Origin: Hemicentrotus pulcherrimus
Lineage: Eukaryota > Echinodermata > Echinoidea > Camarodonta > Strongylocentrotidae
Reading direction: 5' to 3'
Length of the DNA: 49,910 nt
Assembly (NCBI GenBank): GCA_003118195.1
Contig: BEXV01000908.1
Span: forward strand, 100,242-150,151
Both the position numbers and the translations under genes were made by a program. Numbering within the stretch: the stretch's first letter is position 1; every line of letters starts with the position of its first letter. Shown one piece after another: positions 12,398 through 27,300 of the stretch. A model generated the notes under the pieces. That model was not told the DNA's origin. It saw nothing but the letters and a program-made list of their open reading frames with translations, and did not search any database.

Positions 12398-15300
12398 GTG
12401 ATGATTACAATGAAGAAGAAGAAGCGAAACAAGAAAAAGGATAAGAACAAAGACAAATGAAAAGGAGGAGGAGAATACTAAAGGAGAATAAACAGAGGGG
12501 AGGGGAGGATTAGTGGGTGAGAAAGTGATAAATTGTTCAGGTCTCATTCTCAATTGGGGGGTTCATTTGGGTCATAACAGAGTAGAGACGCCGTGAACGA
12601 CCTATATTATTACAGACTACGGATATACACCTTGTTGGATAACATGAAAAAAGAAACCGTCTGCAAGATAATTCCAATTCAGGCCAAAATAGCTTGGTGT
12701 ATTTCCACCGGACACTGCCAAGACCGATGTCTAAGGAAACTGCTAAGCCACAAAGGAGGAAATCAGCTGATAGGGTGGCTTACCAATATCACACAAATTG
12801 TCATTCGCCGACAGTACAATGCGCAAAATAATACATCATCTACACTTGAATTGTTAACGTCAAAATAGAAGCTTTCCTGGATCTTTGTACTTTGTAACCC
12901 ACTGCTCGTAAGAAGAAAGTAAAGAGAACCTGGTACCATTCATTTAATTTCTTTGAACGATTTTACTTTATACGTAATTCTCAATGTTTAATTCAATTGT
13001 CCTATACATAAAACGGACGAGAGCGATGTTTTACATTGTAACGTCCCATGACCTAAAAGCTTACACTTTAAATGGACTGGGTAACATTGTTCAGATGAGA
13101 GATAGTGGTTCTAAGGTAGTGACTTTAATGCTAGATGTACACTTAAAGATAATCTGAAAATTTAAGTGAAAACGGACCATTATTCATGGTACAAATTGGA
13201 AAAAACTGATCTGATCAATTCCTTAATTCTCCCAACTAGGCCTAGATCTAGATCTATAGAACAATTTAATTACATTTTAGGTGAATGGAAAACTCACAAA
13301 GCAATAAAATGGCTCTGCATTCCATTCCAGACATTTAAGTGTTGACAGATTTTTTATAGCCTGTTTTATGTCTTTTTTCATGGAAAAACGGTTGGGGAAA
13401 ATTCAAAAATGGTTGGGAGAATTTACTGTTAATCACTGGTAGAGGGTGCCTCCCATCGACGCCTTCAAATAAAACCATAGATATCTTCGTGGTTTGAGAA
13501 TTTATTCAGGATTTTTTGCCTGTCAGAGGGTTAGTACAATAAAAGGAATGTAGTAAGTAACATATTATACAAAAATTAAGCAATTTTTGTCATCAACCTT
13601 CAACAATGTTAAAACCTTACACTTTAAAATATAAAACTATCGGCAATCCAATGCCATTTATATTTCCAATGCACACAGAGGCTTTTGTTCTTCCAGGGAT
13701 CTGGTTCTTCAAAGCTTTGCTATGGCACCCATCTTATGGGACCAACAGTTTAGCGGTCAGCGGCACGCAGGAATGTGCTGTGCTATTGAAAAAGATGAGA
13801 TGCCATAACTAATATCGTCATACGAGTGATGTAGATAGCGGCTTGTGGTTTTCTCGAGGTTGTTAGTGCCTAGTAAGCATAATAGACCTCTTCTTCGTAG
13901 AGCGAGGGTGCCTATGCTTGAGGAGGGGCAGGGGGTACCCCCTTCAAAAAACCCGACTTGAGAGGTAAAAAAACGTATATATTATTATATTTGCCGTATC
14001 GCTGGTGATTCTACAGGTGAATATGGTTATTGATCATTCAAAACTAAATTCTTCAAAGCAATATTGGTCATAAAAAATAATGAGTGTGTATTTACGAACG
14101 TGTTCATCCAGCCACAGCCTCTCCCGCACCCACACAATCCTCTACCGCACACCACTAAAGCACCGTAAGATGCTACGATAAGGAGAACCCAATAACAAAA
14201 AGATGATTGATAATTCACTTCCACATTCTTTATATAAATGCAATACTGGTTATGAGTATTATAGAGTGTGTATTCACGCAAGTGTTTATCCAGCCACACC
14301 CTCGCCCACACCCACACAATCCGCTACCGCACACTACTAACGTACCGTAAGATGCTCCGATACGGAGAACCCAATCACAAAAAGATGATTGATAATTCAT
14401 TTCCACATACTCTTATGCAAGACTGCACTGGTAATAAATAATGGAGATTGCGGATTCACGCAACTCGCCCACACCCACACAATCCGCTACCGCACACTAC
14501 TAACGTACCGTAAAATGCTACGATAAGGAGAACCCAATCAACAAAAAGATGATTGATAATTCACTTCCACATTCTTTATATAAATCCAATACTGGTTATA
14601 AGTATCATAGAGTGTGTATTCACGCACGTACAACATCCATCCACACCATCGACCACACCCACACAATCCGCTATCGCACAATCCTCTACCGCACACTACT
14701 AAAGCACCGTAATATTAAACTATAGTATAACCATGGAGATAAAAAATCTCTTATTTTATCTCCATGGTATAACAGTATAAGGAGAACACAATCCTTATGG
14801 GAATATTGAATTCTGGTTCAACACCTGAAGCCAATTTCCACGCCGTCATCTGGAAAAGCACAATTCTTGGAAAAAAATCGCAAAAATCTCAACAACTGTC
14901 TATGAAAAATTGGTCGGAACACTTCTAAACGCGAGACGTTGAGGTTCAGAGGCTTCAGGGACGGTTTCAAAAACGGTCGGACACAGGTGCGAGATCAAGT
15001 TCTTGGGCAATTACCCTTGGGTAAAGCATTTAGTCATTCACCCCTCTTTCCTTATCTCTCTCTCTCTCTCTCTCTCTCTTATATTTGTCTAAAATGTCAT
15101 CGCACCTTCTAATCAGAGACGGGTAGGTCAGTAAATTACTAATGAAACAAAATAAAGATTGATCTTATATTCTACCCAGTCTTTTATAAAAGACGATATG
15201 CGACGAAATGCAGTAGCTGTTTGGCGATTGGGTTTTAGGTTAAAGCTTATCTGCCGTAGTTTACAGGAGGGATTAGAGCGCCCTGCAAGGTCACTGGACA

Positions 15301-18300
15301 TCAACTCAGCTCTCAGTTAACATAAGAAATAGAGGATCATGGGGGACCAATGGTCACCGATTAGGCACTGTTTGTTATATAGAGGGCGTAAGTAGCTACA
15401 AGTAGTGCAGTGGGCCTTTAAGATCAGGTTTACGACTAGGTATAGTGTTGGGCCAATGGTTGAAAGTTCGGAATTCGTTTGGTGTAAGAACTCATTGCGG
15501 GGGAATTGCCGCAGTAGCAAGTGTCGTAACAATGCATACTCATGTCATTGAATGGTTGAATACAGGTAAATCAGTCACAGAAGTTTTATAATAAAAAGCA
15601 TGCTCGGAGCATAATTTGATGACTCATTTTCCGTCCCAAGCCAGAGATATCAACTAATAAAAATAGTTTCGATGGTAAAACTGACATTGAACTTCAAATC
15701 TCCCAACTCCCATAAAAGCCATATCAACATGAAGGTCGTAAATGAGTTATCACTAAAAATAATCTGTTTATGTCTGAGTTGCGTTTCGACCACACATTAA
15801 AGGTACTATGTCCTATTTGCAGCCAACATCAAATAATGTAGAACTTTGCAGAAGTTATGATTATGTCACGTATGTTATATCTGTACAATTTAAACGTTAG
15901 CAGTGTCCTAGTATTCATTGTAATGCAAGGAAATTACTTGACTTGACACTGTCAGACACAATTGAGTGACCGACTCACTTGTTACCCCCTTAGTAATAGC
16001 ATACATAAAATGAGATGTAACGGGTACATAAGCATTTCTTTTGGAAAAGGGCAACTGGACGGGGTCTCGCAAGACCGTCAAAGAGTTGCCGATTTGTGTT
16101 TGATGAATCGCAACTTCAAAAATTCGTAACATTCTAATATTATATTAAATCGTTTTTTTGCTCGAACTTTCAGTTAGACTACCTTTTTCTTTCATTTTTT
16201 GCCAACTTCGTCTGCCAACTCCATCAAAACCAAATTAATAATAATATCAGGGTGGAGCTCCCCTTTAAAATCTTCGGAATGATTAATCGTTTGGGTTTGT
16301 GTTAGTGATGTCACGAGGCCCACCAATAAACAAAAATAAGGTAATTGAAGCTTTCAAGTAAGACTTCGCCCATATATTTTCGAACTTTTCAAAATGTTTT
16401 TACTAGCATAATATCAAATTAGATGAGACTTTGGTGTAGACTTGTACACCTCCTTGTCCCCCGCCCCTCATCTCCCCTCCCCGACTAAGTCGTGTAAGTA
16501 TGACATTTTCATATTATCTTCTTTTATATGATCGAACAAAGAAAAAATCGCTACAATGATAAAAGAAGCTTTTAGATTACATGGCTAGTGTATGAAAACA
16601 GATTTCTCTTTACGAAAATATCACGAGACACAGTTTCCGTCAGAAATTGCACTGCGTCTGTGTTTACATGTGACGTCATATTATATCGAAAAAGAGAGAG
16701 ATGGGGAGAGAAAAAGAGAAAGAGCGAGAGAGATAGAGAGAGAGAGAGAAGCGGACGCAGGATCCGTGGGCGTGTTTTGTCTGTTGATTGAAATCCCGCC
16801 ACAAACACGGAAAGAAGGGGAGTTAGTCCCAGTAACAACTTAAGGGTTGGTAATCGCAACAAGATTTAAACAAATCAATTAATGATATAAAACAGAAATG
16901 ATATAACCAAGACGTATGAGCGTCAAAAACGTCTAGGCTTAATTTAAAAATAACAGTGGGATTGGGAATGTTCCTGTCATTTGTAAATTTGAGTTATTTT
17001 CTCAGTCACTGATATTCGATAATGGAAATGTGTCTACGGTAGGAAACTGTTCCTCCAAATTTCGACTCACGAATACCATCTCATCAAACTCAATCAAATA
17101 TAATCCAAAACTTAATTTCCTCAGTATCAACTGACTCGCCCAATGCAAAAATGTCAGACCAACCAACCCATAATGTACGTGGCTGCATGGCTGTGTCTCG
17201 GGTTTCGGTATAGGTGGGAGGGTAACCGAGATGAGGTGGAAAGCGAGAGTATCCACACCGCCCCCGAGGTGCAATTATCTACCCCTGGAGAGCAAAGTAC
17301 TCTTGATTGCAGGCGTTTACATAAAGATGAGACAACATACGCCAATATTTAAAGTACTACTCCTCTAAACGGCCCGTTTGTGTTGATTTACCCAGACCTC
17401 ATCTGTCTTGAGATATTCTTTGTTCTTTCAATCTCTTTATTGCAACGATTTTGCGATTCTAAATATAAAAAATCGGTCTCCTTTTTTTTTCTTTTTTCAA
17501 GTTTATTTGATTTTTGGAATATGAAAAAGAAAGGGGTCGTTTTTAAAAAAAATTCATTTTGCATCATGTTCAGCCAATTAATGAATTTATCTAATCATTA
17601 TTGACAATGTTAATCGTTCTCTAAATACAAAAACAACACTGATAACGATGAAAAGCCGAGAAATAATTATTCATAAAAACTCTCAAAGAGTCTGGTGATA
17701 ACACTCATTTTCTTCACTCGAAGTTGAACATGGAAGGGCACATACATAAATTAAAACGTTGAGACATAAACTTCACATGAACTACAGATCAACACCTTAC
17801 ATTTATGAGAGTCGGCGTTCCACCATCAAATTAATGTCTTTGTCTGGGTTTGTAGACAGATTTCAGACAAATGTTTCGGTACCATGATATAAGTATTTGA
17901 ACCAATAGCATAGAACTGTGAATGGGAACGGGCGTGGATCCAAAACCGCCCCTGGTGTCAAATTCATCACCCCCTCCCCCTTCCATTGACTCTGTTTTGC
18001 GGGAGTCACTTACAGTTTAGTCTTTACTCATTCCTTCCCCATAGTGTAACTTTTCAGTTTTCACTTCCCAGTGGTAGAATCAGTAGGTCTATGGTATAAG
18101 TTTTACCCCAAAAGTGGAATGAGAATGTTTAGCAACAGACCAAACGCTAACGTGATATTACCTCCGTCATTTCGTGCCTCGAAACAAGATCGAAATATTT
18201 AGAGCTTCGTTGACTCCTGCGATGAGAGTGTTTTTTATTTCCTAAGTCAAAATACAATCTGCACCGATGAGATCGGGATTGAACGAACAAGGCAACGAAT

Positions 18301-21300
18301 TGTTTTGTTTCTCTTCTCCTTCATGTCGTGTAAGTATTCCATTTTTGAACGAAAAAAAGTGGATGTGTTGACTAAACTGCTTGAATGAGTATTATCAAGA
18401 TCCTACCGATATATTTAGTATGCGTTTCGGAACGTATTAAAAATAATTTGATCTTTTTTTTAAATACATAAATCATAAAATATGAAAGAAAATAAATCAT
18501 TCAAATCGCTATGGTGCAACCAACCGCGACATTTTACCATCTACTGGAGACTCTATAGTGCGCGCTTTAGCAGCGGCGCCATGTACTGACAATGCATGCC
18601 CCTTCCTCTATCAATCGTCTTCTTATCCGCAAACACCAAATGGAAACTTCTACCAATTAAAAATGTTTGAGAAATGGGGGTAGTCACATATTCTACTTTC
18701 TAGTACAGTTGTTTTCTCCTTTTTCCCCCTATACCAGTTACATTGTTGAATCTAAACTAAACGCATTCCAACAGACCTTTACTCATTCATATGTAAGGCT
18801 TAAAGGTAAAGACCAGTTATGGTCATGCGATTGCATTGTGAAAGAAACGTTGTGGAATCGATCAGAAAAGGTTTATCATTTAGCATCTAGCATCTGCAAG
18901 GTTCTGGAATCATCAAAATGCTTACAAGCACTATACACAGAAAGATGTATATGGGACTACCTTGTATCTCTCACAGACCATGAGAGAAACAAATTTACCA
19001 AATATATGAATTAGTAGGCGGTTTCCCGGCAATTTTTTTATCATCATGTATTAGCAAAAACATATTCTTTCACATGATTGGTAATAAGAGCTTCCATTTC
19101 ATTTTTTTAAATTGGGGCGTTTCCAATACTGGTCTTTACCTTTAAAGATTAGGTTGAGTTCTGGACATGCGATCGCACTGTAAAAGAAACTGTGTGGGAG
19201 TGATTGGAAAAGGACGATCACGATTGTGCCGAGACTTTCTTGCCTCAGCAAAATCATGAGAAATTGGCCTAGCCTTGCTAAAGGTCGTATACACTGTAGG
19301 CAGAATTGTGTAGGCCTGTATCATGTTATATAAACACAAACATGCGGCATGAAAGTATGTTTTACAACCATTAGCTGTTACTCGTCATCATTTGAATATG
19401 ACGGCATTTAAAGAGCTATCTTTTCAGGGGACACCTTTTCTATGATACTCTTCTTCACTGACACCAAAATCATTTGAAACTCACAAGTTATTGCTCACCT
19501 TTCCCAAAATAAACCCCTGATTACATTTGTATACAGCAATGGAGCTTGTGTTTTGGTTTTGATTAACTGTGCTGTTCAGACATTGCTAGTTTGCAAGTCA
19601 AATCATATTTCGACTTGCAAACTATCCGCATTATGGGCCATATCATTTATTCTCTTGTCGCGTAGGTAAATACTGTGGCCTTATTTCGCGACGTGATAGG
19701 CGTGCTCGGACGGTATCAGAGTAGTTGACTTCAAAGTCAAGTTCTGCGCTTCTTCCGCTTCTTATCGACAGATCAGCGCATGCATAAAAATTCGTTTATC
19801 TGATTTCCTTTCATCAAAAAAAATAGCTGTAAGAGCGATTATTCAACCCCATACTCTACTGTAAGAAATCAAGGCAAACAAGGAGACTACAAGTTGTTTT
19901 GGGGAGAGGTTTCCGACTTTCCGTTTGCCTGTTAGTGATATTCATAATCATGCTTCTCAGGTCAAATATTGCACGGATCAGGTGATACAGTTTCACGTTG
20001 CTTTCACTCTGTTGGACAAGCAGCTGCCTCCATCTTGAATTACTGCTGGACAGTACAAATATTGAAGTTTAAAAGCTTGAGAACCGCATTATCCTACCAT
20101 CTGAAGGGCACCATGAGTTCGCCATCTTGAGTAGATCGGTAACTAAACTGTGTACTACGTTGTTCATGGGAAGAACCGAAAAGTGAGCAACAAGCACTGG
20201 CTGGTTAATCATCATGCTTACGCTTATGAATGGTTTGTTAATCATCTTACCCTAGAAGATCAACTTGTGATTAGTTGTAGTTGACTGGGCCTGGAAAGCG
20301 AATCAGTCTAGCTTGGGTCCTAGGCTAACTCACATTTAAAAACTTTAAAGGAATTAAAAACGTTTATAGTTAGATGACAGAAGTTTATACTAACATACAC
20401 ACTAACAAATCTAGGTTGAACTTGCACCCAAACGGTATAATAGCAGCGCCACTAGAAATTGGTGTAACCAAATGTTCTTAAAGTTTATATTCGTTACGAG
20501 TTGCACCTTTCAATGTACTACTTTGTACCAAGTGCACAATTAATGTGGACCTTCAAGGGTTCAATAATACAGAATTAGATAAACCACTTTGCCCCCATAA
20601 GTGTTCCTTTGCACCTGTTCTGGGGGGCAAATATGTACCTGTACTCATCAGCTATGTGTGTATTACATTGTATAACTTCCTTTTTAGTGGAAGATATGGG
20701 ACCAATACCACCCAGATTGGTTAGTATTTGTGGCTTCAAAACCTGTCATGGAAACACCTGTTTGTTGTGGCTTCTCTTTGTCACTTGCAATTTCAGCCCC
20801 CACATCTTTGGGTGACACCCTAGACGAGATTTTAAAGGCCTCTGTTCTGCTCACCCAAACATGACTCAGAATGCCTAAATCGGTGAGTCCACGGCAAAAT
20901 CTGTGGTTAGGACACTCTTAACTAGAGACATCCGATATATTAATACTTGGGGGAAAAGTGAGTTCGTCGCCATTCAACCAATACTGTACAAAAAGATTCA
21001 TGTGATCCGTATTCTGCATATGAAATAGAATCAGATCACACCCTGAAGCTACTACTACGGCTAGTAATAGTATACCGCTACCTACAGTATCATCTGATGT
21101 AAGACCAAAGGTCCGTAAACCTGTAGATCCCGACTTTGAATCCAAGCCGATGACGATACTGTCCTTCGGTAAGGCAATAGTTCTTTAATGAAGTCCCTCT
21201 GTTAATAAGGGAGTCTTGTATTTACATCTGGTTTATCTACAAGAATCATAGGCCCTAGACGTTTTTATTTCAGTCGGGTGGACCATCTTCACAACCCTTA

Positions 21301-24300
21301 TTCGGTTAGAGCGAGATCGATAATCGACAATTTAGGCGCGAAAATAATGAGTTACTCGGTTGACCTTAGTTCGAAACAACTGGTTTCGTTTGAAAAGGTA
21401 TAACAAACGAATCTCGACGGTCACATGTTAGCTATTTCCAGCTTTAAACCATGAGGAAAAGTTTTAATTTACGCTTGGCAGGATGAACGGGTGAATAACT
21501 GAAAGCCATCGCAACAGGGCCCAATCTGTGAAATTGATCGAGTACACAGGGTTCATTCTAATTTGCCATTGAACTGTCAGGTCAACCATGGAAGCAGGAA
21601 GTTCAGGGGTGGCAATTTTTTTCTCCCAAACTTGTGTTGCCAGCCATTCTTCCATCTGGTAACGCACAACATGCTAACCACATGTAACAACGCCCACGCA
21701 ACGGGTTTCTGATCCAAACCAAGGTGGCTATTCTGATGTGATCCAAGATACAAAAATTATAATAGCTTGGTGTGGCCCCGGCATGAAAAGTAATATGTAC
21801 CACAAAGGAGAACTCGGGGGAAAAATGTACAAGAAACAAAAGCAAAATATCTTGTCCTTTGTCGTGACGTAGAAAGTGTCTGCCTCAGACACCTGTTGAT
21901 ATAGCAATTCACCTTCCCCTGTTGCGTGTGATAAATCCCAGAACTAGAGCAGACTGCCCTAGAACTATTTCCAAACTAGCCTTCAAGATACTCTCCCAGA
22001 AGCTCGATAAGATTCACCGACAAAATGTATTTTAGTTTCAAATAGTTGGCTTTTTGCCGAGACAATCGTTGAGTATTGTAATTGTGTGTTTGTGTACGAG
22101 CAATTAGTTTCAAGTCTTCATCAACAACACATTTTCTTTACAAATGCCATTATAATGATTTAAAACCGTGCCAGGTCCTATAAGTCAAAATACCAGTTTA
22201 CATATCAATCCAAACTCATGGACTCCTTGCCCGCATCGACGAACTAATGAATGAACGACTTGAAGTTAATGCATGTTAATTATTACTAAAAATTGAATCT
22301 AAATTCAGGTCGCAAAACTTTAGATGTTGCTATCTCGGGCAATACCATAGCAAGGTACCATTCAGTGAATGGAAAATGTGTCCAAATTGAATTAGTCTCT
22401 TCCCTTACATTTTAACAATGTGATTATATTAAGTACATGGTTCTGTAAGTTTTCAAAACATCATGTGGGCAAGGCTGTTGGAATACCTAAAGAGAGACAT
22501 GGCCTTCAAGATCAAGTTATTAATAACAATACACAAATTCATACTTAGGGTATTCAATACGTAATGAAAGTGATAACGGCCGATAAGTGTCTTTAAACAA
22601 ATCCTCAATAGTCAGAAAGAAACCCACCGACACAAGATTGCAATAATTGTATCCATCCATTGTACTCTGCAGTCATTTCCATTATAGACCAAAAGTGCGA
22701 GGAACTTTTCTTTTGGCCCCTTGCCGAGAACGAGTGGGATTTGTAGTTCATTCATTTATTGAACTAGGCGTCTTATGTCAGTTTGTATTCACTCTGATGT
22801 TTTTATATGTCCAATGATCACCGACGGAAGCTTCAGAAGAGGAGGGGGGAGAAGGAGATGTATTCAATTTTGTTTAAAACATAGTCCAGAATAATCTGTT
22901 TTATACGAATTTCTTACCTATTTTTCACGGATATACTGATGGAAACTTTTGAATGATTGGCTGAATCATCTGTGTTTAGTTTCATTTTTTGGTCGTTTTA
23001 AGCTTAAAGCTAAACTTTAGTACTGGTAATGCGATGTGGAAAGGATCAAAAACAGTTGATCATGTAGCATGTAAGTATTGGTGTGCACTGCAAGGGTCTG
23101 GAGTCATCAAAAACACAATAAATTTGACCGAGTCTTGGTAAAGTAACAAGCACTGTACACAGAAAGCTATATATGAGACAACACACATGATGTCGACGTT
23201 GGTACTACCTTGATTTCCTTGTCTTTCTATGCTCATTACTCAGCCAGTATACATTTTCTTCCAAAGTTCTTTTGACACATGATATTTATTTGTAATCTTG
23301 AACATTCAGTGTAAGTTTCGTTTGATTCTGTAAAAATTAATTTTCTTTTTTTACCAGTACTGGAGTTTCGCTTTAAGCTGCCTTCTTGGAGCCAACATTA
23401 AGATGGGAGGCGCGATAGCTCAGTCGGTAGAGCAGTGGTCTTGTAATCCGTTGCCCCGGGTTCGAAACCAAGTCGATGCGCTAGTGCCCTTAGGTAAGAT
23501 ACTAATCCTCATTACCAGGTCCCTCGGAAAAGACCTAAAGCCGTTGGCCGTCTGACTGCTAACTTACGAGCATTTATGCTTTATAAGCAGTCAGGTAAAA
23601 TAACCACCATCACCATCATCATTAACATGCCGCACAGATGATTCGATGTCGATTAATAAAGTATTGACCTGGGTATTAAGATACATGTATACCGCAGCAG
23701 TGAATGTCCCCTTCAACATTGGCGCTACCGTGGCGTGTCACTCTCTTTGGCGGTTGTCCGGTACCTTTGCGATTAAACTATTCATCGTAAGACTTATGAC
23801 GATGAAAAACTTACTCTTCTACTTCGAATCAACATTATTAAGATAATTTAAATTTGTTGACTAACATGATACGATGAAATTCCCGTATGTATTTCCAAAT
23901 TAGTCAACGCCTAAGATATATAATTAATACATGTTTTGAAAAAAACCACAACAATCAAATGTCACATAAGCGTTTTGTCTATAAAACTTTCAATCTAATG
24001 TTACTCATTTCAACAAGGTTTGGTTTATGGTTGTTGCTTTTGCATGAATGTAGTTGTACCAGGGTGGTTGTACCGCAAGTAAGCTGTTTTTCAACGATAG
24101 AAACAGACATCACTCAATTTTCCACTTTTCACTGCGGCAAAACCAGAGTGCCCCATCCTTGAACCCATGTTTATGTTTATTGCATTAGTCTTGTACAGCA
24201 TGAAGTCCGGTAATTGTTACTAACTCAGTATTGGAGGGCCTAATGATCGCTTCATCCAACCTGTTTCCCTTAACTTGTCATGAATAGAGATATCATCGCC

Positions 24301-27300
24301 CCTAAACAAAAACCGGCGTACTCTCGGTAGTACCTTGAACTTCACAACGTTTCAAAATCATCAATTGAGTCCGCCTCCGAACCCACAAATTTAAGTATAA
24401 GGGATATCCCAATCCTCGGAAGTCATAACACTTTCCTGTCAAATCATATCAGCGTAACATTCGTAAAAAAATGCGGGAAAGGCCAAATACCAGAATTAAT
24501 CTAAGACTTCGAACTTCTGAAGAAAGCCTGCATCGGAAAGGGAAACGTATCACTTATTTGCTTTAAATTATAACACAATAGCAGAGACTTTCAAAAAGAG
24601 ACGCGATGGCTCAGTTGAAGAATAATTTTGTTAGAAGCTTTCCCATTTTCATTACCTTTTATAAACTTTAGCTATCGTGGAAACCACATTTGGTAAAACA
24701 GCACCTTTGAGCGCTGCATTTCTCCTGGGAGGGGGGGGGGGGGGNNNNNNNNNNNNNNNNNNNNNNNNNNNNNNNNNNNNNNNNNNNNNNNNNNNNNNNN
24801 NNNNNNNNNNNNNNNNNNNNNNNNNNNNNNNNNNNNNNNNNNNNNNNNNNNNNNNNNNNNNNNNNNNNNNNNNNNNNNNNNNNNNNNNNNNNNNNNNNNN
24901 NNNNNNNNNNNNNNNNNNNNNNNNNNNNNNNNNNNNNNNNNNNNNNNNNNNNNNNNNNNNNNNNNNNNNNNNNNNNNNNNNNNNNNNNNNNNNNNNNNNN
25001 NNNNNNNNNNNNNNNNNNNNNNNNNNNNNNNNNNNNNNNNNNNNNNNNNNNNNNNNNNNNNNNNNNNNNNNNNNNNNNNNNNNNNNNNNNNNNNNNNNNN
25101 NNNNNNNNNNNNNNNNNNNNNNNNNNNNNNNNNNNNNNNNNNNNNNNNNNNNNNNNNNNNNNNNNNNNNNNNNNNNNNNNNNNNNNNNNNNNNNNNNNNN
25201 NNNNNNNNNNNNNNNNNNNNNNNNNNNNNNNNNNNNNNNNNNNNNNNNNNNNNNNNNNNNNNNNNNNNNNNNNNNNNNNNNNNNNNNNNNNNNNNNNNNN
25301 NNNNNNNNNNNNNNNNNNNNNNNNNNNNNNNNNNNNNNNNNNNNNNNNNNNNNNNNNNNNNNNNNNNNNNNNNNNNNNNNNNNNNNNNNNNNNNNNNNNN
25401 NNNNNNNNNNNNNNNNNNNNNNNNNNNNNNNNNNNNNNNNNNNNNNNNNNNNNNNNNNNNNNNNNNNNNNNNNNNNNNNNNNNNNNNNNNNNNNNNNNNN
25501 NACCACAATCATGAAAAAACTAGAATAGTGAAAAAGTCCCTATTGACCACATTTATCATTTGGAACTACATAAAAATCAGCCTAAAGTGGGCCCATAAGT
25601 ACTCAAAGAAACAGTTAAAGCTCTTTAACATGATTTTAAAGACTTTCAAGAAATAAACTTAAAGGTAGTTTCAATTCCATATGTTAATGCCTATATAAAT
25701 CATGTTCGGATCGACAAAGGCCTATGATGTCCATGTTTGCATATTTCAATAGGCGACGCACAACACTATTGAAATTGCCTTTTGATTTCTAAAGGTATAA
25801 TAACGTTTCTCTGCAACTAATTGTTTATTTGACCATGTTGGTTTGTATCTTCTATTATTTTGTTCATGTTATATTTGTTGAATTACAGGACCTTCTTGTT
25901 CAACAATGTGATCATCACTGCTGAAGCCATTCTGGTAAAAGAAGATTTAAATCTAAATCTAAATACATCGTGTTGCTATGTAAAAAAAAAAAAAATCACG
26001 AACTTTATTCGTTGGTTCTAATGTGATATTCTGCCCCACAATCATGAGACTTCGAAATTCTGAAAAACCTCACATATTATATTCCCCTTAAAAAGGCCTT
26101 AGCCAGAGATCAACAATCTCTTGTTAATAAAGATAAGGATTTGCTACATACATGTAGACTGTATCTCTTATCATGAAATCGGGTCTCACAAAGAAAGATG
26201 GCGGGAAAAATACAATAAAAATTATTTCCCCCATGACCTTTTGATATAGTAGGAATGCATTGGCGTCTCGTCTAGAAGGGAAAGTGAGTAACCATTCATC
26301 GGTCTCCCTAGATAATCATATCACAATCTCACTGAGTTCACAGCACCCTCCCATAATCATAACCGTCTACATCTAGTTCAACAAAATATATTTGAATGTA
26401 TCGGGCGGTTGACATCGAGTTACTCAACACTGCTGAATACATCTAGAGCTATATTTAGTCTTACGAAGGGGTAACTCCTTTGTTTTTCACAATTGTGCCA
26501 TGCATGCCTCCTACGTTACGGTCAGAGAAGGAATGACTTCACACGGCTAAGACATCGAATCCCGTACCAGTGGTGGACACATTTTCAAACGAGGAGAGAA
26601 CATAATCACAGTACATTCGCCCTAAACCATAGATATATCGAACAAGCGGCCCTGCCCTAGAGGTCACTAAGGTCAACGTAGACTTGCATACTCACTTACT
26701 CAGCACATTCGTGGTTTTTATCGTGATGTATATAACTTCTTAACTGTGTCAACAACAGATTACCTCCAATAGCCCTTTCGCTGCCTGACATACCGCTTTG
26801 TTTCTTAATTTGGAGACCTAGTCCATGCTTAAATTAACAATGAATATGCTTCTTATCAAGGATCCTGAACTGGCTTTCATACGAATTAACGCATTTCTAC
26901 ACTTCTTCTTCTTCTACTCCTCATATATGCTGCAGTTCTGAAGCTTTATCATTCTTTGTATTCGACCAATAGTTGAACCCACGTCTTTCCGTTCTCTCTT
27001 CTTTTATTTTGTTTGAATTACAATTGCTTCTTTTTTATAATACGTGACGAACCCACGGCACAAGAATAAAATCCTTGACTGTTTCATCAGTCGTATTTTC
27101 AGTACTCATCATGAACTTTAGCCTTCCACACAGTGAGCAAGACAGACGTGGTGGGACTCAACATGACTATGAACCTCGAGAAAAAGGGGACCCTCGGGGT
27201 TGAAAGATGGATTTCTGAAGTGTAATCAAATAAGAGGTCCATAAAGGCAACGAGATGATGACCATCTCGTGGTGCCTGAAATAATACGAGAAATATGGAC

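Noticed and set aside
12302..12553. Minus-strand frame with a polyhistidine stretch
   Set aside because: It is the translation of the (GAT)n run and purine-rich tract, not a protein.
15796..16265. Possible further TTAA element (TTAAAGGTACTATG... to ...CCCCTTTAA)
   Set aside because: The ends are only weakly inverted and I found no second copy.
18667..19014. 115-codon plus-strand open frame
   Set aside because: It runs through MITE A copy 2. The other copies have stops in the same frame, so it is not treated as a gene, though the shared short frame is noted as a finding.
23408..23480. Possible functional tRNA-Thr gene
   Set aside because: A and B boxes are good but the acceptor stem does not pair properly, and a SINE body follows.
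24652..25528. Long open frames of about 280 codons across the N run on both strands
   Set aside because: They are made of unknown bases. Only a few flanking codons are real.
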